A DNA stretch of 64,000 bases from Streptomyces canus (GCF_030816965.1 NZ_JAUSYQ010000002.1:10220001-10284000), one strand, 5' to 3'; positions 15,971-23,514 are shown, counted from the first letter of the stretch. Made by a program: numbers and translations. The notes: generated from the sequence alone by a model not told the origin.

Positions 15971-16846
15971 GTGAGCGAAGGCCGTACGGGCACCGGTGGC
16001 ACCAGTGCTCCCACCGTGCTGCGCATGATCCTCGGCCGCCGTCTGCAGGAGCGGCGCCAGGACGCGGGGGCCTCGCTGGAGGACGCGGCCAGGGCCCTGA
16101 GGGTGACGTCCCTGACCATCCGCCGCCTGGAGAAGGCCGAGGTCGCCCTCAAGCCGCTCTACGTGGAGAAGCTGCTGGAGACCTACGGGGCGGACCGGCA
16201 GGAGATCGACGAGTTCGTCGTCCTGGCCGAGCGGGCCAACGCGCCCGGCTGGTGGCACACCTACCGGGACGTCCTGCCGAACTGGTTCAGCGCCTACGTC
16301 AGCCTGGAGGCCGGGGCCCGGACCCTGCGCACCTACGAACCCCACTACGTCACCGGGCTGCTGCAGACCCACGCGTACGCGCGCGGGGTGCTGCGCGGCG
16401 GCTTCCCGGGCGAGGCCGACGAGGATCTGGGGCGGCGTGTGGATCTGCGGCTGCGCCGCCAGAGCCTGCTCGAGAGACCCGACGCGCCCACGCTGTGGGT
16501 GGTGATGGAAGAGGCCGTACTGCACCGGGTGGTCGGCGGCTCCGAGGTCATGCGGGAGCAGATCGACCGGCTCCTGGAGGTCTCGGAGCTGGAGCACGTC
16601 AGCGTCGACGTGGTGCCGTTCACCGCCGGCGCCCATGTGGGCGCGTGCGCCCCGTTCACCTACTTCCGCTTCGAGGAGCCGGAGCTGCCGGACATCGTGT
16701 ACACCGAGGTCCTTTCCGGCGCGATGTACCTGGATCAGCGCTCGGACGTGTCGGCGCATCTGGAGGCGCACAACCGCATGTCCCTGCTGACCTCGGACAC
16801 GGACAGCAAGGCGCTGCTGAACCGCATGCGCAAGGAGTACTCATGA
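15971..16846 (+). CDS. XRE-family regulator with Scr1/DUF5753 domain
   Basis: A 291-residue Streptomyces-type regulator. Residues ~18-75 are an XRE helix-turn-helix (GRRLQERRQDAGASLEDAAR followed by LRVTSLTIRRLEKAE); residues ~95-285 are the DUF5753 domain with YEPHYVTGLLQTHAYAR, VMEEAVLHRVVGGSEVM and LEHVSVDVVPFTAGAH. The GTG at 15971 is preceded by AGGAGGTC at the ideal distance. It overlaps the next gene by ATGA, the classic pairing with a DUF397 protein in Streptomyces, where such pairs form regulator/antagonist modules affecting development or antibiotic production. Target genes unknown; the methyltransferase downstream is a frequent neighbour. Confidence 0.94.
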   Translation: MSEGRTGTGGTSAPTVLRMILGRRLQERRQDAGASLEDAARALRVTSLTIRRLEKAEVALKPLYVEKLLETYGADRQEIDEFVVLAERANAPGWWHTYRDVLPNWFSAYVSLEAGARTLRTYEPHYVTGLLQTHAYARGVLRGGFPGEADEDLGRRVDLRLRRQSLLERPDAPTLWVVMEEAVLHRVVGGSEVMREQIDRLLEVSELEHVSVDVVPFTAGAHVGACAPFTYFRFEEPELPDIVYTEVLSGAMYLDQRSDVSAHLEAHNRMSLLTSDTDSKALLNRMRKEYS

Positions 16847-17094
16847 CGAGCACCGACTGCCAGGTCTACAACGGGATGCCGGCCACCGACCTGGGCGAGC
16901 AGGGCTGGGAGTCGCCGTGGAGCGGTCCCAACGGCGGCCAGTGCGTACAGACGAAGCTGCTGGCCGACGGCCGGGTGGCGCTGCGGCAGTCGACCGATCC
17001 GGCCGGACCCGCGCTGATCTACACCCCGCAGGAGATCGCCGCGTTCGTCGCGGGCGTCAAGCGGGGCCTCGCCGACCATCTCGCGGCCGGCTGA
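16843..17094 (+). CDS. DUF397-domain protein
   Basis: An 83-residue DUF397 protein: WESPWSGPNGGQCVQTKLL, then VALRQSTDPAGPALIYTPQE and AAFVAGVKRGLADH cover the domain from end to end. Its ATG overlaps the stop of the XRE gene (ATGA), so translation is coupled. Proteins of this type are small partners or antagonists of the adjacent Scr1-type regulators. The cysteine of GGQCVQ is the one most conserved in the family. Confidence 0.92.
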   Translation: MTSTDCQVYNGMPATDLGEQGWESPWSGPNGGQCVQTKLLADGRVALRQSTDPAGPALIYTPQEIAAFVAGVKRGLADHLAAG

Positions 17095-17167
17095 ATCCGG
17101 ACCGGTAGGACTGAGCCGGCCCCCGGCCACCAGCTGCCCGAAACCCCCACGCACAGCACCGAAAGGT

Positions 17168-17983
17168 ATGGACAGGATGACCAACTCGCACGCCGCGCGG
17201 GAGATCGACACCAGCCGGCCCCACTCCGCCCGGATGTACGACTACTACCTCGGCGGCAAGGACCACTTCGACGTCGACAAGCAGGCCGCCGAGACCGTCG
17301 CGGCGGCCTACCCCGGCATCTTCACGTGCGCCCGCGAGAACCGTGCCTTCATGCACCGCGCCACCCGCGTCCTCGCCCGCGAACACGGCATCCGCCAGTG
17401 GCTCGACATCGGCACCGGCGTCCCCACCGAGCCGAACCTGCACCAGGTCGCGCAGTCCGTGGTCCCCGAGGCTCGCGTGGTCTACGCCGACAACGACCCC
17501 CTGGTCCTCAGGTACGCCGAGCGCCTGATGCGCAACACGCCTGAGGGCCGCACGACCTACATCGAGGCCGACGTCAACAACCCGGACGCGCTGCTGAACG
17601 CGCCGGAACTGGCCGAGGTCCTGGACACGCGTCTGCCGGTGGCACTGTCCCTCAACGCACTCATGCACTTCGTCACGGACGCGCAGGACCCTTACGGCAT
17701 CGTCAGCCGCCTGCTGGCCGAGCTTCCCTCGGGCAGCGCGCTGGCCCTGAGCCACTGCACGCCCGACTTCGACCCGGAGACCTGGCAGAAGGTCACGGAC
17801 ATCTACACCAACGCGGGCACGCCGGTGCAGTTCCGTAGCCAGGCGGAGGTCGCCCGGTTCTTCGAAGGCCTCGACCTGCTCGACCCCGGGGTCACGGTCG
17901 GACACCGCTGGCGCGCCGACGAGGAATCCACCGCCTCGGACGCCGAAGTCAGCCTGTGGACCGGAGTGGGCATCAAGCCGTAG
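17168..17983 (+). CDS. DUF574-type SAM-dependent methyltransferase
   Basis: A 271-residue protein of the actinobacterial S-adenosylmethionine methyltransferase family DUF574. The signature RPHSARMYDYYLGGKDHFDV lies at residues ~18-37; the SAM-binding motif I is WLDIGTGVPTEPNLHQVAQ at ~80, and VVYADNDPLVLRYAERLM carries the acidic residue for the ribose. Substrate is unknown. Two starts are possible, 17168 and 17177; AAAGG at 17161-17165 fits the second better. Structurally characterised relatives exist but their physiological roles are unclear. It sits 73 bases after the DUF397 gene, a common arrangement. Confidence 0.92.
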   Translation: MDRMTNSHAAREIDTSRPHSARMYDYYLGGKDHFDVDKQAAETVAAAYPGIFTCARENRAFMHRATRVLAREHGIRQWLDIGTGVPTEPNLHQVAQSVVPEARVVYADNDPLVLRYAERLMRNTPEGRTTYIEADVNNPDALLNAPELAEVLDTRLPVALSLNALMHFVTDAQDPYGIVSRLLAELPSGSALALSHCTPDFDPETWQKVTDIYTNAGTPVQFRSQAEVARFFEGLDLLDPGVTVGHRWRADEESTASDAEVSLWTGVGIKP

Positions 17984-17996
17984 CACCGCGGTAGAC

Positions 17997-18029
17997 CGCC
18001 GTGCGGGAGCGCAGTGTCCCCGCACGGCG
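17997..18029 (+). terminator. 11-bp hairpin after methyltransferase gene
   Basis: CGCCGTGCGGG (17997-18007) and CCCGCACGGCG (18019-18029) are perfectly complementary with an 11-base loop, 13 bases after the stop codon. Good terminator candidate separating this operon from IS630 debris. Confidence 0.7.
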
Positions 18030-18084
18030 AGGACGGCGGTCGCTCGGAATTCCCGGGTTGCTGAGGTCTTCGGACTGGTCGGCC

Positions 18085-18275
18085 GGTGGATGAGGGTGAG
18101 TCCGGTGCCGGCCAGGCAGCCGTCGGTGAGGTCGGGCCGGAGTTGGATATGACGTAAGCCATGGCGGAGGGTGCGTTCGAGGTGTTCGTCGTCGGTGAAG
18201 GCAACGTTGGCCATCGGTCCGCGCCGCAACAGCGACCAGACGCCCTCGACAGGGTTCAAATCCGGTGCGTATGAG
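18085..18275 (-). pseudogene. IS630-family transposase C-terminal fragment
   Basis: Minus-strand reading APDLNPVEGVWSLLRRG, VAFTDDEHLERTLRHGLRHI and PDLTDGCLAGTGL is the end of an IS630-type transposase, with the last catalytic glutamate in NPVEG. Upstream the frame leaves the family at about 18275. It is a different IS630 subgroup from the fragments at 7.2 and 57.5 kb. Positions 18290-18640 hold nothing recognisable. Confidence 0.75.
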
Positions 18276-18649
18276 GGGATTCGGTGCGCAAGAGCGGAGT
18301 TGATCGACGGTGAGTCAATCGTGTGTCGAAGATCGAGCCGATCATCCGCAGGTCAGGTAGTGCACCACAGCTGAGGAGTCCCTCCTCGACCAGGCGCTCG
18401 GCCATGCGGAACGCGTGATCGAAGTCGAGGGCGATCTAGTCCGTCACGACGCCGTGTTTCTCCAGTCATGCCGTCCAGGCCGGCGCAGGCGCCGCCAACA
18501 CGGTGAGCGCCTCCATCAGGAGGGGACGGCGCAACGCGGGATCAGGACTCGCCAAGTCCCGATCGTCCCACGCCTTCACGGAGAAGGAGCACAAGCCTGT
18601 TCGACCGATCCCGACACCCAACTTGACGCGATAAGCGGCTGAGGTGTCT

Positions 18650-19019
18650 ACGCCCGCATGGTCGCGAAGCTGGAGCGCTACGACGCCTACCGCAACGCAC
18701 CGGCGGGCGGTCGCGGCAACGCCGCCCGGGCCCCGCGCTCTCACTGTCAGGAGATCTACGCGGCCGTCCCCGGACCGGCCCTCCCCGCCGGTGCTGTTCG
18801 TCTTCGCCCCGGCTCCGCCGCGCTGCCCCGGCCACCCGGGAAGCGGCCTTCCACCAGCGCGCCCGGCACGTCCACGGCGTGGACTACCGGATCATCGTGG
18901 CGACCACCCCGCCGGCACAGCTGACCCTGCACGGGCCCGCTGAGCCGGTGTGGCGTGTGGCCGGCCGCGGCGCGGGGGAGGAGCGCCGCTCCCTGGAGGC
19001 ATTGCCGAAGGCGCGGTGA
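18650..19019 (+). pseudogene. Replication-relaxation family protein remnant
   Basis: Pieces in shifting frames: YARMVAKLERYDAYRNAP, EIYAAVPG, PPVLFVFAPA and then a clean 60-codon end, EAAFHQRARHVHGVDYRIIV followed by ATTPPAQLTLHGP and WRVAG, closing with a TGA at 19017-19019. The order and motifs match the C-terminal half of actinobacterial replication-relaxation proteins, which occur on plasmids and integrative elements. At least two frameshifts are needed. Supports a plasmid or mobile-element origin for this stretch. Confidence 0.55.
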
Positions 19020-19342
19020 GCACGGTGGGCCCCTGGCTGTCCCCGTGCTCCGGCCAGGCGACGAGAGAGCCGCCGACCACAAGACTTTCGTCCGCCGCCG
19101 TGCCGACCTCGTCAACGACCACGCTGGGCGGTGAGGGCCAGGACGAGGAGGAGTGGATCCGCTGCCACCTGATTGACGTGCGGACTGGCACGCTCAGCGC
19201 CGAGATCACTGTCGAGGTGACCAACCCGTACGAACTGGTGCCCCTGCGCGACGGTTCCTGGCTCACCGACGGTCCCGACGGCAACCCCGTCCGCTGGTCG
19301 CTCTCTCCGCTGCCTTCCGCACCGCCGCACCCGGAAGGCTGA
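19016..19342 (+). CDS. Hypothetical protein coupled to replication-relaxation remnant
   Basis: A 108-residue frame starting at a GTG that overlaps the stop of the preceding remnant (GTGA). The second half, EEWIRCHLIDVRTGTLSAEI followed by VEVTNPYELVPLRDGSWL, is convincingly protein-like (a beta-rich module); the first half is low in hydrophobics. No family recognised. The overlap suggests it was the next gene of the same former plasmid-type operon. Whether it is still expressed is doubtful given the dead upstream gene. Confidence 0.4.
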   Translation: MSTVGPWLSPCSGQATREPPTTRLSSAAVPTSSTTTLGGEGQDEEEWIRCHLIDVRTGTLSAEITVEVTNPYELVPLRDGSWLTDGPDGNPVRWSLSPLPSAPPHPEG

Positions 19343-19371
19343 GAGCTGGGGGCTCCCAGGCTCGTTTCTGG

Positions 19372-19571
19372 TGACAGAAAAGCTGTTGATGGGCATCATG
19401 TGACAAGCCGCGTGCCTTGCTTGTGACAACCAGGCTGCTGCGACCGGCCCCGTTCGCCAGCTCATCAGGCTCCGCCGGTGACAACTATCGTCCTTCCGCA
19501 CCTGTGACTGAGCGCGCTGGTTGGCGGATGGGCACTGTACTTGGCGGAGCTGAGCGTTCTGGTCGGCGGCC
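19372..19571 (+). repeat. Left end array: TGACA words and three ~21-bp units
   Basis: The spacer first shows repeated GTGACA(A) words (near 19372, 19399, 19430 and 19479), then three head-to-tail units ending in TTGGCGG or TCGGCGG: 19509-19528, 19529-19550 and 19551-19571, each starting TGAGC or TGGGC. The same three units occur inverted at 21429-21492, two genes away. The organisation resembles serial transposase-binding sites at a transposon end. Confidence 0.65.
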
Positions 19572-19646
19572 GGATGGCTGTCCGCCTTCTCGCCGGGACC
19601 AGCACGCCGGACCCCGGCGAGCAGGGCCGCCAGGGAGGGATTCCAC

Positions 19647-20537
19647 TCAATTGGTCTCCCGTTCCACCGGCAGCCACAGCTCGGCATCCGCCTCGCTGCC
19701 GTCCGCCGACATCCGGGTACGAAGGATCTCCGGCCCGGGGCGGCTCCGGTACGGGTTCGATGGGAACCACTCGGTGAACACATCCCGCCACAGTGCCTGG
19801 ATCGCCTCCGGCGCCGGCCCCGAGGTGGTGAAGACTGCCCATGTCCCGGCCGACACGGGCAGCGTGGCCATGCCGTCCGGCGCGGACGCCGAGGTGACGA
19901 CGCCGTGGTAGTAGTCGAGGTCGGTGCCCTCCGCCCGGCTGGGATCGAGGTCGTCGCAGACCGCGAGGATGCCGTGCGGCTCCTGGTCGGACAGCTTCTC
20001 CAGCAACTCCTTTGCCTGCTCGCCGATCCCGCGGACGAAATTGATGATCGCCTGGTTCGGCCCCGAGTGCACGAGCGGGACCCGGGCCTTCGCTCCGACG
20101 ACGCTGAACTCCGGCTTGTGCACGACGCGGTAGCGCATGCTGCTGCTCCCGTCGATGATGAGACGGAAGGTCATCCGGGGCTGTGAGCTGAGCGCCGCGC
20201 CGGTGCGCCGTGCCTCGCCGGGGCCGACGCCGTGCACCGCGCGGAACGCCCGAGCGAATGCCTCGCCCGAGCCGTAGCCGTACCGCACCGCGATCTCCAG
20301 CAGCGTCCGCTCACCGGCCAGTACCTCCGCGCCCGCGACGGTCAGCCGCCGGCGCCTGATGTATTCCGACAGCGGCATGCCGGCAAGCGCCGAGAACATC
20401 CGCCGCAGGTGGTACTCCGAGGTGGCCGCGATCCGCGCCAACTCGCCTACGTCGACGGAGCTGTCAAGCTGCCGCTCGATGTGCTCCATGGCCTGATTGA
20501 GCCGCTCCAGCACGCTCGCCTCCAAGTTCCCGACCAT
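19647..20537 (-). CDS. AraC-family regulator with GyrI-like effector domain
   Basis: A 296-residue Rob/MarA-like regulator. Residues ~5-100 form an AraC DNA-binding domain (VDVGELARIAATSEYHLRRM and LLEIAVRYGYGSGEAFARAF); residues ~125-290 are a GyrI-like small-molecule-binding domain (SMRYRVVHKPEFSVVGAKAR, TDLDYYHGVVTSA, PVSAGTWAVFTTSGPAPEAI, ending ELWLPVER). Such proteins sense hydrophobic cations or drugs and activate export or stress genes. The frame is open to 20591; ATG at 20537 gives the usual length. It is divergent from the dioxygenase gene with which it shares the cassette, so that gene is the obvious target. Confidence 0.88.
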   Translation of the reverse strand: MVGNLEASVLERLNQAMEHIERQLDSSVDVGELARIAATSEYHLRRMFSALAGMPLSEYIRRRRLTVAGAEVLAGERTLLEIAVRYGYGSGEAFARAFRAVHGVGPGEARRTGAALSSQPRMTFRLIIDGSSSMRYRVVHKPEFSVVGAKARVPLVHSGPNQAIINFVRGIGEQAKELLEKLSDQEPHGILAVCDDLDPSRAEGTDLDYYHGVVTSASAPDGMATLPVSAGTWAVFTTSGPAPEAIQALWRDVFTEWFPSNPYRSRPGPEILRTRMSADGSEADAELWLPVERETN

Positions 20538-20632
20538 CGATTCAATCAGGCTTGACCCTGCACGCCGCACCCGAGAAAAGCGGTGCGGCAAGTGTCGGGT
20601 GACCGGGACGGGCGGCGTCGCACGATGGAGGC

Positions 20633-21511
20633 ATGGACGACACGACCTTGGTAACCCGGTTCCTCCGCGACGGCTTCGTCAAGCTGGAGGGCGCTGTCGC
20701 GCCCCGCGTGGCCGCGAGCTGCGCGCGGCTGCTGTGGCGGGAGACGGGCTGCGACCCGGACGATCCGGAGACGTGGACGCAGCCCGTGCACTGGGTCGGC
20801 GGGATGGCACAGGGACCGTTCGCCGCCGCACCCAATTCCCCGGCCCTGCACCGGGCGTACGACCTGCTGGTCGGCGCCGGGCGGTGGGAGCCGCGCTACT
20901 CGCTCGGTACCTTCCCGCTGCGCTTCCCGCACGAGCAGGAGCCCGACGACGCGTGTTGGCACATCGAGGGCAGCTATGCGGTGGAGGGCGAGACCTGGCC
21001 CTTCACCAATCTCCGCTCACGCGGCAGAGCCTTGCTGATGCTCTTTCTGTTCAGCGAGGTGGGGGAAAGGGACGCCCCCACTCGAATCCGGGTCGGCTCC
21101 CACCTCGACGTGCCGAAGGTGCTGGAGCCGTACGGGGAGGAGGGCGTGAGCGGCCTGGCGGTCGCGCCTGACCTCGTAGCGGCATCCGCCCACCGGCCGC
21201 TCGCCCTCGCCACCGGTTCCCTGGGTGATGTCTTCCTGTGCCATCCGTTCCTGGTCCACGCGGCACAGCCGCACCACGGGGCGCGGCCGCGCTTCATGGC
21301 CCAGCCGCCGCTGATGCCGGCGGCGCCATACGAACTGGAGCGGGCCGACGGCGTGTACTCACCCGTGGAGATCGCGATCCGCCGGGGCCTGGGACAGGCC
21401 ACCTCCGGTCCCGACGAGGAGGATGCCGGGCCCGCCAACCAGAATGCTCTGCTCCGCCAAGCAGAGCACTCATCCGCCAACTACGCGCTCCGCCCCAGGC
21501 AGTGTGACTGA
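20633..21511 (+). CDS. Phytanoyl-CoA dioxygenase (PhyH) family protein
   Basis: A 292-residue 2-oxoglutarate/Fe(II)-type oxygenase-fold protein. N-terminal LVTRFLRDGFVKLEGAV is the standard PhyH opening; WHIEGSY (~109) occupies the HxD iron-binding position but carries Glu in place of Asp; TRIRVGSHLDV is the RxGSH segment; DVFLCHPFLVHAAQPHHGAR supplies the distal His and the 2-oxoglutarate-binding Arg. With both His and an acidic residue retained, activity is possible. The last ~25 residues (ANQNALLRQAEHSSANYALR) are encoded by the inverted repeat array, so the native C-terminus has been replaced. Substrate unknown; divergent AraC-GyrI gene probably regulates it. Confidence 0.85.
   Translation: MDDTTLVTRFLRDGFVKLEGAVAPRVAASCARLLWRETGCDPDDPETWTQPVHWVGGMAQGPFAAAPNSPALHRAYDLLVGAGRWEPRYSLGTFPLRFPHEQEPDDACWHIEGSYAVEGETWPFTNLRSRGRALLMLFLFSEVGERDAPTRIRVGSHLDVPKVLEPYGEEGVSGLAVAPDLVAASAHRPLALATGSLGDVFLCHPFLVHAAQPHHGARPRFMAQPPLMPAAPYELERADGVYSPVEIAIRRGLGQATSGPDEEDAGPANQNALLRQAEHSSANYALRPRQCD
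21429..21492 (-). repeat. Inverted three-unit array (right end of cassette 1)
   Basis: Read on the minus strand: GGAGCGCGTAGTTGGCGGA, TGAGTGCTCTGCTTGGCGGA and AGAGCATTCTGGTTGGCGGG, the same three units in the same order as the array at 19509-19571. It lies inside the 3' end of the PhyH reading frame. Confidence 0.65.
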
Positions 21512-21590
21512 GCGCTTCAGCCGGCGGGTGAGCAGTTGAGTTGGCGGGTCTGAGCGTTTCAACCGGCGAGCTGAGCCATTACAGCGGGGG
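21505..21590 (+). repeat. Direct four-unit array (left end of cassette 2)
   Basis: Four head-to-tail ~21-bp units, each starting TGAGC: 21509 (TGAGCGCTTCAGCCGGCGGG), 21529 (TGAGCAGTTGAGTTGGCGGG), 21551 (TGAGCGTTTCAACCGGCGAG) and 21572 (TGAGCCATTACAGCGGGGG). The last overlaps the stop codon of the leucine-rich-repeat-variant gene. Confidence 0.7.
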
Positions 21591-23108
21591 CACGAGATCC
21601 GACATCACGGCGAGGGGCAGCGACGGGTTGGCGGCTGCGGCTTCAGCCACCTGCCGGTCGGTGTCGGTGAGCAGCTCCGCGATGACTTGCGGCGGAAGGG
21701 CCGGATGACTGGCGGCACAGGGCCGCGCCCGCCTGTCTGCCAAGCAGTTGTGCAGCGCCGGGCCCGTCGCGTTGCGGTGCCGGGCGACCTCGCGGAACGC
21801 TTTTTGTACCGGGGGTTCTTGCCGGGTCAGATCCTCCAGCAGTGCCGGAGTCGCGTCCGGGTTGGCCGCAACCTTGGCGATGACGCGGACTCCGTGCCGG
21901 TCGACCATGGCGCGCAACTGCGGTTCGGAAAGGCCTGGGTGCGAAGCGATGGACTTGACCACTTTCGCGTCGGGGTCGGCGGCCAGCGCGTCTCGGATTC
22001 CGGTCGGCAGATCGCGTCGTTGAGCCACGAGCATCCGTGCGGCCGGTTCCGGCGACTTGGCCAGCTCCTCAACCTCGGCGGGAGAAGCGGCGGCAATCCG
22101 CGGCAGCAGGGTTGCGCCGATCCTGGTGGTGCCGGCCAGGCGGATGAGCACGTCGAGCGGCACGCGCGGATTGTGGGCGAGCCTGCGCTGCACATCGTGG
22201 CCACGGTCGCCGGCCAGCGCTCGGATGAGAGCGTCCTGGATCGCGGGATTTCCGGCGAGGTCGGCTCGGACACCGGCGTGGGGGTCCATGGCGAGCTGTC
22301 CGTACACCTCCGACGGCAGGTCGCAGCGAGCGGCGAGTGCCCAGCGAAGCAGCGGAGAAGGGTGATTGACGAAGCGGACGACGGCACCGGTGGGTGTGGC
22401 CGGGTTCTGCAGTGCCATCCGCTGCGTCTCGTGCACGGTGGACTCGTGGGTGCCGTCACAGGAGTCACCCGGCAGTAGATCGCAGTCGTTTCGCGGGCAT
22501 TGCGGGTCGTGCACGAACGGCGTCTCTTCGCGGTCGCAGACCAGGCATCGCAGCGCGGGGGGCAGGTCCTCGCCGGTGAGCAGTGCCGCCAGCAGGGGTG
22601 GGGGCGTCGCCTGGTTGGCTGCTGCTGCGCGGCGTACCTCGGCGTGCGGATGCCTCGCGAGCCTCGCGGCGACTCCAGGCGTAGTCCACAAGGCGAGCTC
22701 CGCAACGACCCGTACGTTCGTGTCAGCGGCGAGCGTCTCCACCACGTCGGACGGGAGACGGGGACAGGCAGCCAGCTTCTCCCGGCGCTCGACGAGTGGA
22801 TCTGCCGCGAAGAGACGCGCCCATTCCGGGCTGTCAACATGCTCGCAGAGCAAGGCGAGGGCGGCGTGCGGCTGTGCCACAGGATCGATGTCGGCGGTGG
22901 TCAGCCGGCCCTCGTACGCAAGCCAGGCAGCGCTCTCCTCGACGCGCGATGCCAGGGCAAGCGCCTGCGCATGGCTGAGATCCGCGCGACAGGCGAGGTT
23001 CGCGGCGATGTCAGCGTCCGCGACCTCGATCAGCCGGTCGACCAGATCGGACGGCAGGGCGGCATTGGCAGCCAGTCCGCACAGGACATGGTTCACAGAG
23101 GGCATCAT
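21579..23108 (-). CDS. Leucine-rich-repeat-variant (HEAT-like) protein with Cys-rich insert
   Basis: A 509-residue alpha-solenoid made of roughly 20 repeats of the LRV/HEAT type; recurring words are LAANAALPSDLVDRLIE, LAACPRLPSDVVETLA, LAHNPRVPLDVLIRLA and ASHPALPPQVIAELL, spaced about 24 residues apart with an L-x-x-NPxxP signature. Between repeats, around residue 190-225, sits a cysteine-rich insertion (RCLVCDREET ... HDPQCPRNDCDLLPGDSC) that could bind zinc. Probably a cytoplasmic protein-interaction scaffold; partner unknown. Start at the first of two adjacent ATGs. It is the sole gene between the inverted repeats at 21505 and 23201. Confidence 0.85.
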   Translation of the reverse strand: MMPSVNHVLCGLAANAALPSDLVDRLIEVADADIAANLACRADLSHAQALALASRVEESAAWLAYEGRLTTADIDPVAQPHAALALLCEHVDSPEWARLFAADPLVERREKLAACPRLPSDVVETLAADTNVRVVAELALWTTPGVAARLARHPHAEVRRAAAANQATPPPLLAALLTGEDLPPALRCLVCDREETPFVHDPQCPRNDCDLLPGDSCDGTHESTVHETQRMALQNPATPTGAVVRFVNHPSPLLRWALAARCDLPSEVYGQLAMDPHAGVRADLAGNPAIQDALIRALAGDRGHDVQRRLAHNPRVPLDVLIRLAGTTRIGATLLPRIAAASPAEVEELAKSPEPAARMLVAQRRDLPTGIRDALAADPDAKVVKSIASHPGLSEPQLRAMVDRHGVRVIAKVAANPDATPALLEDLTRQEPPVQKAFREVARHRNATGPALHNCLADRRARPCAASHPALPPQVIAELLTDTDRQVAEAAAANPSLPLAVMSDLVPPL

Positions 23109-23178
23109 GCCTGGACGGTGACCGAACGGCTCGCGCTTTTCGGCGTCACCGGGTGTTCGGCGACACCTGGGCACGTAC

Positions 23179-23223
23179 TGAGCGGCGCACTTGGCGAAGT
23201 CCGCCACCTGAAGCGCTCAGTCA
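23179..23223 (-). repeat. Right end of cassette 2
   Basis: One direct unit (TGAGCGGCGCACTTGGCGAA, from 23179) meets an inverted unit whose minus-strand reading is TGACTGAGCGCTTCAGGTGG. The inverted unit is the partner of the one at 21505. Confidence 0.65.
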
Positions 23224-23225
23224 GA

Positions 23226-23382
23226 TGTTCTCGGGGACATGGCGCGCCTTGTCGCAGCCGACCGCCTGCGTGTATCCGTCGCAGCGACCTTCCCCGTCGA
23301 GGACATCCGCGCGGTCGTCGACCTCCAGGCGGCCCGACATGTTCGCGGCAAGGTAGTGATCGACCTTTGGCCGCAGCCGTGA
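23226..23382 (+). pseudogene. Zinc-type alcohol dehydrogenase C-terminal fragment
   Basis: The plus strand reads DMARLVAADRLRVSVAATFP, then VEDIRAVVDLQAARHVRGKV and VIDLWPQP before a TGA at 23380-23382. This is the C-terminal end of an NADP-dependent zinc-binding dehydrogenase (quinone-oxidoreductase type). Homology starts right at the edge of cassette 2, and nothing of the rest of the gene is present. Non-functional. Confidence 0.65.
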
Positions 23383-23472
23383 GCGCGCGTGCCGGACTAC
23401 GGATCGGCTGATGCGGCGCGCTGACCTGGAGCTGGAAGGGGTCCCACACTGCACCACGTCAGCGACCGTACC

Positions 23473-23514
23473 GGTGCCATCTCAAGCGCTCACGGTGCCA
23501 ACTGAAGCGCCAGG
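23473..23514 (-). repeat. Third unit array of the TGAGCGCTT type
   Basis: Two tandem words, GGTGCCATCTCAAGCGCTCA (23473) and GGTGCCAACTGAAGCGCC (23494), 21 bases apart; on the minus strand they read TGAGCGCTTGAGATGGCACC and GGCGCTTCAGTTGGCACC, close to the cassette-end units. They may be the orphan end of a further, decayed cassette. The surrounding 23383-23757 contains no recognisable gene. Confidence 0.55.

Larger units (their letters stand above)
19505..21492. mobile_element. Candidate cassette 1 with inverted unit arrays
   Basis: Bounded by inverted three-unit arrays (19509-19571 and 21429-21492; corresponding units match at about 17 of 22 and 18 of 21 bases). Cargo: a minus-strand AraC-GyrI regulator and a plus-strand PhyH-type dioxygenase, divergently arranged. 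No transposase inside. It abuts a second cassette that begins at 21505. Interpretation as a mobile unit is inference from symmetry. Confidence 0.5.
21505..23223. mobile_element. Candidate cassette 2 with 23-bp inverted ends
   Basis: Bases 21505-21527 and 23201-23223 are inverted repeats matching at 21 of 23 positions (TGACTGAGCGCTTCAG core). They enclose only the leucine-rich-repeat-variant gene. Directly outside the right end begins a truncated zinc-alcohol-dehydrogenase frame, as if insertion had cut that gene. No transposase inside. Mobility is inferred. Confidence 0.5.

Noticed and set aside
17057..18259. 400-codon minus-strand frame
   Set aside because: Only its first ~55 codons are a real IS630 fragment; the rest is antisense to the DUF574 methyltransferase.
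19505..23514. Reading the ~21-bp unit arrays as CRISPR repeats
   Set aside because: Units are contiguous without spacers, diverged from each other, and symmetric around cargo genes, which fits transposon ends and not CRISPR.
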